A stretch of 62,770 nt of DNA from Kitasatospora sp. MAA19 (GTDB lineage: Bacteria > Actinomycetota > Actinomycetes > Streptomycetales > Streptomycetaceae). The translations under genes were made by a program, and so were the position numbers. Below, piece after piece: positions 9,039 through 19,651 of the stretch. Location of the stretch: contig NZ_JARXYZ010000044.1 of assembly GCF_029894125.1 (NCBI RefSeq), positions 1 through 62,770 on the forward strand. The letters are read 5' to 3'. The first letter of the stretch is position 1; each line of letters starts with the position of its first letter. The notes below the pieces were generated by a model. That model saw only the letters and a program-made list of their open reading frames with translations, was not told where the DNA came from and searched no databases.

Positions 9039-9447
9039 CCCGCCGCTACCGCCGCATGCGGCGTGCCGGGGGCGCCGGAATCGATCTTGGGATTGAATGC
9101 CATGGTCTTGCCTCGGCATCAGTGCCGATCTTCTTGGAAGGTCGCCTTGGCGCAGGAGGAGCTTTCGCAGGGTCTTGCCACCGACGGACGCCCCGACCTC
9201 GGCCCGGGCGGCCGCGAGAACGCGCGCCAACTCGTTGACGTCATCCGGGCTTCGGCTTCAGCCGACCACAACGCCCGCCGCTTCTTCTGTCCGTTACCCC
9301 GACGACTCACCTGAATCCGGCCACAGGGGCAGGCTGACGTGAGGTGAACGGCTGCGAGTGTCCGATGGGTGGGGTTGACTGTCCGTCGATCGATCACACG
9401 TGCTGGCAGCCCGGCCGATCGCCGGGGGAGAACGACGGAGGCTCCAG
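9039..9447. other. Intergenic region with unassigned decayed sequence
   Basis: This stretch of about 400 bp lies between the SDR pseudogene and the next plus-strand gene. Short minus-strand open frames exist but match no family I recognise. The right end (9421-9447) supplies the ribosome binding site of the downstream gene. I see no repeat, terminator or RNA gene. Confidence 0.4.
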
Positions 9448-10167
9448 ATGCAGGAAGACGTCATGACGGCCGGGACAGGGTTGCGGGTCTACCCCGATCC
9501 CGCGGATGTGTTCATCACCGACCAGGTCGAACTGGCAGAGCACCTGCACCCGTTGATCTCGATCGATCTCGCCGGAGTGGACCCGGCCTGGCACGGGTGG
9601 ATCCATCTGGTCAGCCCACTGGAACCGGCGGAAGGTTACCTCGGCGACCACACCGAGGCATTCCACTCACCCCTGCAGAGAACCAACTGGCTCGGGTTCT
9701 CGATGGAGGACGACCGCTACCGCCTACTCGGCGACCTGCGCTACTTCGCGCGGGCGACGACCTCCGAGGAACTGCCCGACCCCTGGCCTGGGTTCCGTAC
9801 GCGGCTCGACGAGCACTGCGACTCCGAGGGCCGCAGCTACCTGGCGCACCGGGACGCCTTCCGCCGTGAGGGCATCCTGCTCATGCGTCACAACGACGGG
9901 TCCCTGCGGTATGACGAGTCCAACGCCATGGCACTGCTGGAGCAGCTCGGCGGCAACGCGGACCCTCACGACAACTGGGTCCAGCCCGAGCTGTTCCGCG
10001 TTGAGTACGACGACGACAGCGCGTGGCCGGTCAGTCCGGCCGGAAACCCGTTCCACTTTGTGGCGTCGGTGCCGGGCTGGCACTACCGACGCTCGGGCGC
10101 CGACTCGATTCTGCTGTTCTTCGAGCCCGTTGAGCGGCTCGCACTGCTGACCTTCGACTGGAGCTGA
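9448..10167 (+). CDS. Hypothetical cytosolic protein
   Basis: I do not recognise this 239-residue protein. The ATG at 9448 has a GGAGG box (9437-9441) at good spacing; an in-frame ATG at 9400 lies upstream of the box and is less likely. The protein is acidic and rich in Trp and Tyr, with no signal peptide or membrane segment. Notable stretches are LISIDLAGVDPAWHGWIHLV, LHYFARAT-like segments in the middle and FHFVASVPGWHYRRSGADSI near the C-terminus. Third-position GC is high throughout, supporting real coding. There is no operon partner: decayed DNA lies on both sides. Confidence 0.6.
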   Translation: MQEDVMTAGTGLRVYPDPADVFITDQVELAEHLHPLISIDLAGVDPAWHGWIHLVSPLEPAEGYLGDHTEAFHSPLQRTNWLGFSMEDDRYRLLGDLRYFARATTSEELPDPWPGFRTRLDEHCDSEGRSYLAHRDAFRREGILLMRHNDGSLRYDESNAMALLEQLGGNADPHDNWVQPELFRVEYDDDSAWPVSPAGNPFHFVASVPGWHYRRSGADSILLFFEPVERLALLTFDWS

Positions 10168-10557
10168 GGCACTGTCCAGGGGCGCGGGGAACTGCTGGCG
10201 GGCTCAGCGGTTGGCGAGCCAGTCCTCGACGGCGTAGTCGTAAGGAGAGCGACCTTCGGAAGTGGTTCCAACATGAATGACAACTGACCGCTTGGTTCCA
10301 GGAAGCTTGGCAAATCAGTTCCAACAAGCGTGTCACCCACCCCGAGAACGGCCAGGTCAGCACGCCTTGGCGGTTCCAACGATCCTGTCACGGCTCAACC
10401 GGTTGGCTTCGCCGGTCCTGTTGCATGGAAGCTGTCGGACTCCCGCTCGGTCTCGTTCGTGCTGGCGGATTCTCGGCGCGGTGGCTCTTGCGTGGCGATG
10501 CCGTACGCCGGCAGCCGGGCCGGAAGGCCCCGGCTGCCCGTCCGCCCGGACGGTGTG
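10168..10557. other. Intergenic region with repeated GTTCCA words
   Basis: No gene is supported in these 390 bp. The word TTCCA recurs at about 10268, 10295, 10319 and 10376, mostly as GTTCCAAC; two copies are followed 7-10 bp later by TGTCAC. This may be the edge of a lost mobile element or a set of binding sites. Open frames on the minus strand have no domain and overlap low-complexity sequence. Confidence 0.35.
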
Positions 10558-11136
10558 TCAGACCACGGCGAGCCGGCTCACCAGCAGCTCCACCCTCCGC
10601 TCGGCCTCCGCCGGCGGAAGCCGTCCCGCCCGGGTCAGGGTGGCCAGCCCGTGCAGGGCCGCCCAGAACACCTCGGTGAACAGTGCCGGATGGACGCCGT
10701 CCCCGGCGACCTCGGCGAGAGTCTCCAGCAGGGCGGCGAAGCCGTCCTTCAGCGGCTCCGGGGTGTCCTCCTCCGCGAAGGCCAGGCCGCCGTCGAGCTG
10801 GAACATGGCGTCGTAGACCGCCGGGTTGCGTTCGGCGAAGTCGAGGTAGGCGCGGGCGAGGGCGGTGACCCGGGCGCGAGGGCCGTCCGCGGCCGAGGTC
10901 GCGGCCCGCAGTGCCGCGGCCATCTCGGCGGCACCCTCCAGGGCGACGGCGCCGATGATCTCGCGCTTGCCGCGGAAGTGGCTGTAGAGGACGGGCTGGC
11001 TGTATTCGATGCGCTCGGCGAGCCGGCGGGTGGTGACCGCGTCCCAGCCCTGCTGCTCGGCGAGTTCGCGGGCCGTCGCCACGATGAGGCGCTCGCGGCT
11101 CGCCCGTTCGCGTTCCTTGCGTTCCTGTACCGACAT
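10558..11136 (-). CDS. TetR family transcriptional regulator
   Basis: This 192-residue repressor has an N-terminal TetR helix-turn-helix (about residues 15-62; core TTRRLAERIEYSQPVLYSHF, then RGKREI) and a helical ligand-binding C-terminal domain. It is divergent from the DUF1772 membrane gene at 11228. The 91-bp intergenic space contains two palindromes built on CTAGCG/CGCTAG, ideal operators for self-repression and control of the membrane gene. The effector is unknown. Confidence 0.85.
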   Translation of the reverse strand: MSVQERKERERASRERLIVATARELAEQQGWDAVTTRRLAERIEYSQPVLYSHFRGKREIIGAVALEGAAEMAAALRAATSAADGPRARVTALARAYLDFAERNPAVYDAMFQLDGGLAFAEEDTPEPLKDGFAALLETLAEVAGDGVHPALFTEVFWAALHGLATLTRAGRLPPAEAERRVELLVSRLAVV

Positions 11137-11145
11137 GACTCGATC

Positions 11146-11211
11146 CTAGCATCGCTAGACAAGTGAGCGGCGGCAGTACTAGCGTTACCTCATCATCTAG
11201 CGGCGCTAGAT
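11146..11211. promoter_or_regulatory. Paired TetR operators
   Basis: CTAGC-ATC-GCTAG lies at 11146-11158 and ATCTAGCG-G-CGCTAGAT at 11195-11211, both perfect dyads sharing the half-site CTAGCG/C. A lone CTAGCG lies between them at about 11179. They sit between the divergent TetR and DUF1772 genes; one overlaps the region just before the TetR start and the other ends 16 bp before the membrane gene start. Confidence 0.75.
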
Positions 11212-11227
11212 CCCAGGAGGGGTCATC

Positions 11228-11674
11228 ATGCTCGACGCACTCAAGGTCGTCACCACCGTGGTCGTCGGAGTGATGGTGGGGGTGGAGTTCTCCGTTGCCT
11301 TCATCATCAACCGGATCCTCGACGCACTCCCCGACGACAGTGGCCAACTCGGCCGCGCCCACGGGGGCCGGATGCTCGGCGCCGTGATGCCGTTCTGGTA
11401 CATCGGGTCGCTCGTCCTCGCCGCGGTCTGGGCCATCGCGGGATGGCACCACTCCGGCACCGGCCTCGTCGTCACCGCCGCCGGGCTGCTGATCGTCAGC
11501 GTGATCATGTCGATCCTGCTGCTCGTCCCGATCAACAACCGGAGCAAGACGTGGACCCCCGAGAACCGGCCCGCCGACTGGAAGGAGCAGGTGAACCGCT
11601 GGGACCGCTTCCACTACGTCCGCGTCGCCGTCATCATCGCCGCCTTCACCCTGCTGGCCGCCGCCCTCACCTGA
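11228..11674 (+). CDS. DUF1772 family integral membrane protein
   Basis: This 148-residue protein has four hydrophobic segments (about residues 5-25, 50-72, 78-98 and 128-146) and the DUF1772/anthrone-oxygenase-like layout, including N-R-W-D-R-F-H before the last helix. A strong AGGAGG box lies 6 bp before the ATG. Divergent transcription from the TetR gene, with two shared dyads between them, says it is the main TetR target. Related proteins are linked to redox or resistance roles, but no function can be assigned from sequence. Confidence 0.75.
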   Translation: MLDALKVVTTVVVGVMVGVEFSVAFIINRILDALPDDSGQLGRAHGGRMLGAVMPFWYIGSLVLAAVWAIAGWHHSGTGLVVTAAGLLIVSVIMSILLLVPINNRSKTWTPENRPADWKEQVNRWDRFHYVRVAVIIAAFTLLAAALT

Positions 11675-12006
11675 GCCCGCAGGCCGAGTGCAGGCGGCGC
11701 GCACCCCTCCACTCCGCAGGCGGTAGCCGACGATTCGCACGGATCCGCACCGTCCTCGGAACGCAGGACCCCCTCTACCGGAGGTTCTTCCTCCATCGAT
11801 GTCCTGTCTCGGCGAGCTTGTCTTTGGATCTCGTCCTCAGCTGTGGGGTTGCCACGTCGGCTGAGAACATTCGGCGCAGGATTCTCAGTGAATCCGGCTT
11901 CCGCGGAATATGCCGTGGGCTGAGAGCCAGTCCCGGAGATCCGTCTTGATGCGCCCGGCCCCAATCTGCTGTCAAGCCTCTGCGTGTGGAGGGATGCCAA
12001 GCGCGG
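11675..12006. other. Intergenic region, no gene supported
   Basis: This stretch has visibly lower GC than its neighbours. A 66-residue minus-strand open frame (11775-11975) reads like a decayed transposase segment (SLRILRRMFSADVATPQLRT) but matches no family I can name. It may be a small insertion relic. No terminator or RNA is evident. Confidence 0.3.
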
Positions 12007-12579
12007 TCAGCACGGATCCGGCCACACGCCCCGCTCGGACAGGTGGAGAACGAGGGCGGCGATGTTCCAGGCGTCGTCCTCGCCGCGGTGGTGGCGGCCT
12101 TCGAGCCGCCGCCCGGCGATCTCCAGGGCCTGCGCCATGCCAGGGCGTTTGCGCAGGCCGTATGCCTCGGTGAAGGCCGCCTTGGCGTTGGTGTGGTGCC
12201 GGCCGAAGGGATAGGGCGTCCGGGTGTCCTGGCACTGCCGGGTGAACTGGTTGCGGTCGTAGTCGCCCCAACTGGCCCACGGGCGGGACCCGGCGTGGTG
12301 TTCGGCCGCCAGCAGCCGACACGCCTCGGCGAAGCTGACCCCTCCGTCCACCTCGTGTTGTGTGAGGCCGGTCAACTCCGTGCAGAACTCGCTGACCGTC
12401 GACCGGGCGGGACGCACCAGGATCCGATGCCGGGCGAGGCGCTCCGCGGTGGCCAGGTCGACGACGGTCAGCCCGATCTCGATGATCTCGCTGACCGCGC
12501 CCGGTGGTTGGCCGCGGGCCCAGCAGGTGGCTTCGACATCCACGACGTTCAGGAGCCGCTCGGCCCCGGTGCTGTCCAT
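12007..12579 (-). CDS. DEDDh 3'-5' exonuclease family protein (ERI1/KapD-like)
   Basis: The 190-residue product carries the exonuclease motifs: Exo I D-V-E-A-T-C-W near residue 14, Exo II around WASWGDYDRNQF, and Exo III H-H-R-G-E-D-D-A-W-N near the C-terminus, with the histidine of the DEDDh subgroup. Such proteins trim RNA or DNA 3' ends in the cytoplasm. The frame is open upstream to 12732, but the added N-terminus is Arg/Pro-rich and unlike the family, so I chose ATG 12579, which starts 13 residues before motif I. The ribosome binding site is weak. It stands alone. Confidence 0.75.
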   Translation of the reverse strand: MDSTGAERLLNVVDVEATCWARGQPPGAVSEIIEIGLTVVDLATAERLARHRILVRPARSTVSEFCTELTGLTQHEVDGGVSFAEACRLLAAEHHAGSRPWASWGDYDRNQFTRQCQDTRTPYPFGRHHTNAKAAFTEAYGLRKRPGMAQALEIAGRRLEGRHHRGEDDAWNIAALVLHLSERGVWPDPC

Positions 12580-12999
12580 GGCGGGAAGCGTAGGGACGAG
12601 TGGCGGCCGGGGCACCTGGATTTCCCTGCTGCGGTGCGGATGCGGTGGTGCCGCCACCCCCGGGCAGGCGACGGATGCGGGGCGGCGTCGCGATCGGGCG
12701 GGCCCGGTCCCGAACCAGGCGATGTTCGCCACTCGGCGCGCGAAGCGGTGAGCATCCGCCAGCTTCAGTGCGACAGGACCGAAAATTCGCAGTCACTCGC
12801 CGTGACGGGAACGGCGAGCCGCCAACTATCGCTGACCATCGCCATCAATCGCTGACGGTCACAAACCGAGGGCGGCCGAGCCTCGGCCCGGTGGCGCTAA
12901 ACAAGCAGGCATGATTGCTTTTTTCTCCGCCCGGTGCCACGCTGCTGCCCGACGGCGCTCGTGTGGGGGCGTCGCCAACTCACCGGCAGGGGAGGCGTC
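12580..12999. other. Upstream region of the AtuA/carboxylase operon
   Basis: No gene is supported in these 420 bp between divergent genes. A direct repeat ATCGCTGAC occurs at 12828-12836 and 12848-12856, a 20-bp period that could hold a regulator such as the TetR protein encoded at the operon end. Just before the operon, an A/T-rich GATTGCTTTTTT stretch lies at 12913-12924. Confidence 0.4.
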
Positions 13000-14720
13000 T
13001 TGGCGCGCGCGAGCTCGGTACTGCGGATCGGCAACGCCTCGGGCTTCTACGGGGACCGCTTCGCGGCGGTGCGGGAGATGCTCACCGGCGGGCCGTTGGA
13101 CGTGCTCACCGGGGACTACCTGGCGGAGCTGACGATGCTCATCCTGGCCCGGGACCGGCTCAGGGACCCGTCGCTCGGGTACGCCCAAACGTTCCTGCGG
13201 CAGATGGAGGAGTGCCTCGGTCTGGCGCAGGAGCGCGGGGTGCGGATCGTGGTGAACGCGGGCGGGCTGAACCCGGCCCGACTCGCCGCCGAGCTGCGGA
13301 ACCTGGCGCAGCGCCAGGGCCTCACGGTGGCCGTGGCCCACGTCGAGGGGGATGACCTGCTGCCGCGCGGCGCCGAACTCGACCTGCCCGAGGGGCTGTT
13401 GGCTGCCCATGCCTACCTCGGCGGCTTCGGTATCGCGGCCTGCCTGGACGCGGGCGCCGAGGTGGTGGTCACCGGGCGGGTCACCGACGCGGCGCTGGTG
13501 GCCGGGCCGGCGATCGCCCACTTCGGCTGGACGGCGGCGGACCTCGACGCCCTCGCCGGGGCGGTGGTCGCCGGGCACGTCCTGGAGTGCGGCGCCCAGG
13601 CGACCGGCGGGAACTACGCGTTCTTCCGCGAGCACGACGTCACCCGCCCCGGCTTCCCGATCGCCGAACTGCACGCCGACGGATCCAGCGTGATCACCAA
13701 GCACCCGGGCACCGGCGGCGCCGTCACCACCGGCACCGTCACCGCCCAACTCCTCTACGAGACGGGCGGAGCGCGGTACCTCGGCCCGGACGTCACTGCC
13801 CGGCTGGACTCGGTGCGGCTCACCGAGCAGGGCCCGGACCGGGTCCGGATCGACGGGGTGCGCGGCGAGGCGCCGCCGCCCACGCTGAAGGTGGGCCTGA
13901 ACCGGCTCGGCGGCCACCGCAACGAGGTGGTGTTCGTCCTCACCGGCCTGGACATCGAGGCCAAGGCCGCCCTGGTGCAACGGCAGTTCGCCGACGCCCT
14001 GCCGACCGCCGCCCGGCCCGCCGAACTGCGCTGGACGCTCGCCCGGACCGACCACCCGGACGCCGCGACCGAGGAGGCCGCCTCCGCGCTGCTCCGGCTG
14101 ACCGCCCGCGACCCGGACCCGGCCAAGGTCGGCCGCGAACTGGGCAAGGCCGCCGTGGAGTTGGGCCTGGCCGGCTACCCGGGCTTCCACCTCACCGCCC
14201 CGCCCGGCCCCGGCGCGCCGTACGGGGTGTTCACCGCCGCGTACGTCGACGCCAAGGCCGTCGAGCACACCGCCGTCCTGCCGGACGGCCGCCGGATCGC
14301 CGTCCCGCCGGCGCCGGTGACCGCCCGACCCGCCCGGACCGAGGAGCCGGCAGCCGGGGAGCCGGACCTCCCCGGCGACCCCCCGGCCGGGCCGCTGCGC
14401 CGTGCCCCGCTCGGCCTGGTGGCCGGCGCCCGCAGCGGCGACAAGGGCGGCGACGCCAACCTCGGCGTCTGGGCCCGCTCCGAGGCCGGCTGGCGCTGGC
14501 TCGCGCACACCCTCACCGTCGACAAGCTGCGCGAACTCCTGCCCGAAACAGCCGAGTTGCCGATCACCCGGCACCTCCTCCCGAGTCTGCGCGCGGTCAA
14601 CTTCACCCTCACCGGCCTGCTCGGCGAGGGCGTCGCCGCCCAGCACCGCTTCGACCCGCAGGCCAAGGCCCTCGGGGAGTGGCTGCGCTCCCGCCACCTC
14701 GACATCCCGGAGACCCTGCT

Positions 14721-14724
<4 letters not shown>
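13000..14724 (+). CDS. AtuA-like (DUF1446) acyclic terpene utilization protein
   Basis: This protein of about 574 residues starts with the family hallmark LRIGNASGFYGDR and LDVLTGDYLAELTMLILARD, continues through the DUF1446 core (GGFGIAACLDAGAEVVVTGR), and ends in an AtuA-like C-terminal domain (LVAGARSGDKGGDANLGVW). AtuA is needed for citronellol/geraniol breakdown in Pseudomonas, but its reaction is unknown. The start is uncertain: GTG 12934, GTG 12961 and TTG 13000 are in frame. TTG 13000 puts the start 8 residues before the conserved motif, after a GGAGG box that is rather close (4 bp). Its stop overlaps the next start by 4 bp (GTGA). Confidence 0.8.
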
Positions 14725-16319
<1,595 letters not shown>

Positions 16320-16342
16320 GCCAGAGCTGTGAGGGAAGAGAC

Positions 16343-18280
16343 ATGATCACCAACCTGCTGGTCGCCAACCGGGGCGAGATCGCCCGCCGGGTCTTCCGCA
16401 CCTGCCGCGCGCTGGGCATCGCGACCACCGCCGTCCACTCCGATCCGGACGCCGACGCCCCGCACGTCCACGAGGCCGACGCGGCCGTCCGGCTGCCCGG
16501 CGCCGCGCCCGCCGACACCTACCTGCGCGCCGACCTGATCGTCCGCGCCGCGCTGGAGGCGGGGGCGGACGCCGTCCACCCCGGGTATGGATTCCTGTCC
16601 GAGAACGCCGAGTTCGCGCAGGCCGTGCTGGACGCCGGGCTGGTCTGGGTCGGCCCGCCGCCGGCCGCGATCGCCGCGATGGGTTCCAAGACGGCGGCCA
16701 AGCGGCTGATGGCCGAGGCCGGGGTGCCCGTCCTGGCCGCCCTCGCCGAGCCCGCCGAGGCCGACCTGCCGGTGCTGGTCAAGGCCGCGGCCGGCGGCGG
16801 GGGCCGCGGCATGCGCGTGGTGCGCACGCTGGCCGAGCTGCCCGCCGAACTGGCCGCGGCCCGCGCCGAGGCGGCGAAGGCCTTCGGCTCGGACGAGGTG
16901 TTCTGCGAGCGCTACCTGCCCACCGGGCGGCACGTCGAGGTCCAGCTGCTGGCGGACACGCACGGTACGGTCTGGGCGGTCGGCGACCGGGACTGCTCGT
17001 TGCAGCGGCGCCACCAGAAGGTGATCGAGGAGGCCCCGGCCCCCGGCCTGCCCGATGTGGTGCGCGCCGCCCTGCACGCGGCGGCCGTCAGCGCCGCCCG
17101 GGCGATCGGCTACACCGGCGCCGGCACCGCGGAGTTCATGCTCGCCGCGGACGGCCGCTTCTTCTTCCTGGAGATGAACACCCGCCTCCAGGTCGAGCAC
17201 CCGGTCACCGAGGCGGTCACCGGACTGGACCTGGTGGCGCTCCAACTCGCCGTCGCCGAGGGGGAGCGGCTGCCCGGGCCGGTCCCGCCGCCGAGCACCG
17301 GCTGCGCGATCGAGGCCAGGCTGTACGCCGAGGATCCGGCCAAGGGCTGGCAGCCCGCCACCGGTACCCTGCACCGCCTCGAACTCACCGTGCCGCACCA
17401 GGAGTTCACCGGCCAGGGCGTCCGGCTGGACTCCGGTGTGGCGGCCGGTGGCGAGATCACCGCGCACTACGACGCGATGCTCGCCAAGGTGATCGCCTGG
17501 GCGCCGACCCGCGCCGCCGCCGCCCGCCGCCTGGCCGACGCGCTCGCCCGCGCCCGGATCCACGGCCCGGCCACCAACCGGGAGTCGCTGGTTCGCGCGC
17601 TGCGGCACCCGGCCTTCCTGGCCGAACACCTGCACACCGGCTTCCTGGCCGAGCACGCGGCCGACCTCACCGCCCCGGACCGCAAGGAGACCGCGCGCGC
17701 CGCCCTGGCCGCCGCCCTCGCCGACGCCGCCGCCCGCCGCACCGCGCCGCACGGCGCCCTGCCCTCCGGCTGGCGCAACCTGCCCTCCCAGTCGCAGTCC
17801 AAGCGCTACCGGGCCGACGACGGCACCGAGGTGGAGGTCCGCTACCGCCTCACCCGCGACGGCCTGCTGGCCGACGGCCACCCGGGGGCGGAACTCGTCG
17901 ACGCCGCACCCGGGCAGGTCACGCTGCGCGAGGGCGCCGTGCGACGCGGCCACCGCGTCGCGCGCTACGGCGACCGGGTGTACGTCGACACCCCGGACGG
18001 CGGCATCGCGCTCACCGCCCTGCCGCGCTTCCCCGACCCCGCCACCCGGATCGACCCCGGCGCGCTGCTCGCCCCGATGCCCGGCACCGTCGTTCGCACC
18101 ACCGCCGCCGTCGGCGACACCGTCACCGCCGGACAGCCGCTGCTCGTCCTGGAGGCGATGAAGATGGAGCACCGCGTCACCGCCCCCGCCGACGGCGTCC
18201 TGGTCGAACTGCGCGCCGTCCCCGGCCGACAGGTCGAACTCGGCACCCTGCTCGCCGTCGTGCAACCCGCCACAGCCTGA
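16343..18280 (+). CDS. Acyl-CoA carboxylase alpha subunit (biotin carboxylase plus BCCP)
   Basis: This 645-residue protein runs from a biotin carboxylase N-domain (LVANRGEIARRVFRTCRALG) through the ATP-grasp domain (KAAAGGGGRGMRVV, EMNTRLQVEHPVTE) to a C-terminal biotin carrier domain with the biotinylation site E-A-M-K-M-E-H about 40 residues from the end. It charges biotin with CO2 using ATP for the carboxyltransferase encoded just upstream. A GGGAAGAG box precedes ATG 16343. The dehydrogenase gene follows after 15 bp, so the genes form one operon. Confidence 0.9.
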   Translation: MITNLLVANRGEIARRVFRTCRALGIATTAVHSDPDADAPHVHEADAAVRLPGAAPADTYLRADLIVRAALEAGADAVHPGYGFLSENAEFAQAVLDAGLVWVGPPPAAIAAMGSKTAAKRLMAEAGVPVLAALAEPAEADLPVLVKAAAGGGGRGMRVVRTLAELPAELAAARAEAAKAFGSDEVFCERYLPTGRHVEVQLLADTHGTVWAVGDRDCSLQRRHQKVIEEAPAPGLPDVVRAALHAAAVSAARAIGYTGAGTAEFMLAADGRFFFLEMNTRLQVEHPVTEAVTGLDLVALQLAVAEGERLPGPVPPPSTGCAIEARLYAEDPAKGWQPATGTLHRLELTVPHQEFTGQGVRLDSGVAAGGEITAHYDAMLAKVIAWAPTRAAAARRLADALARARIHGPATNRESLVRALRHPAFLAEHLHTGFLAEHAADLTAPDRKETARAALAAALADAAARRTAPHGALPSGWRNLPSQSQSKRYRADDGTEVEVRYRLTRDGLLADGHPGAELVDAAPGQVTLREGAVRRGHRVARYGDRVYVDTPDGGIALTALPRFPDPATRIDPGALLAPMPGTVVRTTAAVGDTVTAGQPLLVLEAMKMEHRVTAPADGVLVELRAVPGRQVELGTLLAVVQPATA

Positions 18281-18295
18281 CCCGGAAGGACCAGC

Positions 18296-19468
18296 ATGTC
18301 CACCATCGGCAGTCAGCTCATAGAGACCCCCGAACGCCGGGCCCTGCGCCAGGCCGTCGGCGACCTCGGCCGCCGCTACGGCTCGGCCTACTACCTCGCC
18401 AAGGCCCGGGCCGGTGAGCCCGCCGACGAACTGTGGGCGGACGCCGGCAAGGCCGGCTACCTCGGGGTGAACCTGCCCGCCGAGTACGGCGGCGGAGGCG
18501 GCGGCATCACCGATCTGGCCATCGTGCTGGAGGAGTTGGGCACGGCCGGCTGCCCGTTGCTGCTGCTCATCGTCTCCCCGGCGATCTGCGGCACCGTGAT
18601 CGCCCGCTACGGTACCGAGGAGCAGAAGCGGCGCTGGCTGCCCGGACTGGCCGATGGCAGCCGCAAGATGGCCTTCGGCATCACCGAACCGGACGCCGGC
18701 TCCAACACGCACCGGATCTCCACCGTCGCCCGCCGCGACGGCGAGGACTGGCTGCTGACCGGCCGCAAGGTCTTCGTCTCCGGCATCGACCACTCCGACG
18801 CCGTGCTGTTCGTCGCCCGTACCGAGGACGCTCGCACCGGCCGGCTCAAGCCCTGCCTGTTCGTCGTCCCGCGCGACACCCCCGGCTTCGAGTACCGGGC
18901 GATCCCGATGGAACTCGTCGCCCCCGAGAAGCAGTTCCAGGTCTTCCTGGACGACGTCCGGCTGCCCGCCGAGGCCCTGGTCGGCGACGAGAACGCCGGT
19001 CTGCTCCAACTGTTCGCCGGCCTCAACCCCGAGCGGGTCCTGACCGCGGCCTTCTCCCTGGGCCTGGCCCGCCAGGCGCTCGGCAAGGCCGTCGAGTACG
19101 CGAAGACCCGTACCGTCTGGTCCACCCCGATCGGCGCCCACCAGGGACTGGCCCACCCGCTGGCTCAGTGCGCGGTGGAGATCGAGCTGGCCCGGCTGAT
19201 GACCCAGAAGGCCGGGCTGCTCTACGACGCGGGGGAGGACGTGGCCGCCGGGGAGGCCGCCAACATGGCCAAGTACGCGGCCGGCGAGGCCGCCGCCCGG
19301 ACGGTCGACCAGGCGGTGCAGACCCTCGGTGGCAACGGCCTCACCCAGGAGTACGGGCTGGGCGCACTGCTGGCCGCCACCCGGGTCGGCCGGGTCGCCC
19401 CGGTCAGCCGCGAGATGGTGCTCAACTACGTCGCCCAGCACACCCTCGGCCTGCCGAAGTCGTACTGA
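18296..19468 (+). CDS. Acyl-CoA dehydrogenase
   Basis: The 390-residue flavoprotein has the three-part family fold. The N-terminal helices contain LGVNLPAEYGGGGGGITDLA, the beta domain has the flavin-binding MAFGITEPDAGSNTHRIST, and the C-terminal helices include QTLGGNGLTQEYGLGALLAA. It should introduce a 2,3-double bond into an acyl-CoA and pass electrons to ETF. In Liu/Atu pathways this makes the substrate for the carboxylase encoded upstream. A GGAAGGA box lies before ATG 18296. The catalytic base cannot be placed with certainty, because the region after QEYGLG differs from classical members. Confidence 0.88.
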   Translation: MSTIGSQLIETPERRALRQAVGDLGRRYGSAYYLAKARAGEPADELWADAGKAGYLGVNLPAEYGGGGGGITDLAIVLEELGTAGCPLLLLIVSPAICGTVIARYGTEEQKRRWLPGLADGSRKMAFGITEPDAGSNTHRISTVARRDGEDWLLTGRKVFVSGIDHSDAVLFVARTEDARTGRLKPCLFVVPRDTPGFEYRAIPMELVAPEKQFQVFLDDVRLPAEALVGDENAGLLQLFAGLNPERVLTAAFSLGLARQALGKAVEYAKTRTVWSTPIGAHQGLAHPLAQCAVEIELARLMTQKAGLLYDAGEDVAAGEAANMAKYAAGEAAARTVDQAVQTLGGNGLTQEYGLGALLAATRVGRVAPVSREMVLNYVAQHTLGLPKSY

Positions 19469-19651
19469 GACCGGCCGAAGGTCCTGTCCCATCAGGGAGT
19501 GCCGGACGGGCTCCGGGTGGGTCACCAGAGGGATATCTCGGCGAACTTTGCAGTGCTGGACTTTACGGTCCGTATGCTCCTGTTCACGCCCTCGGTCGAC
19601 CCGCCATCGGGTCCGTTCATGCGTCAACTACCTTTGTGGAGGCACAACTTG

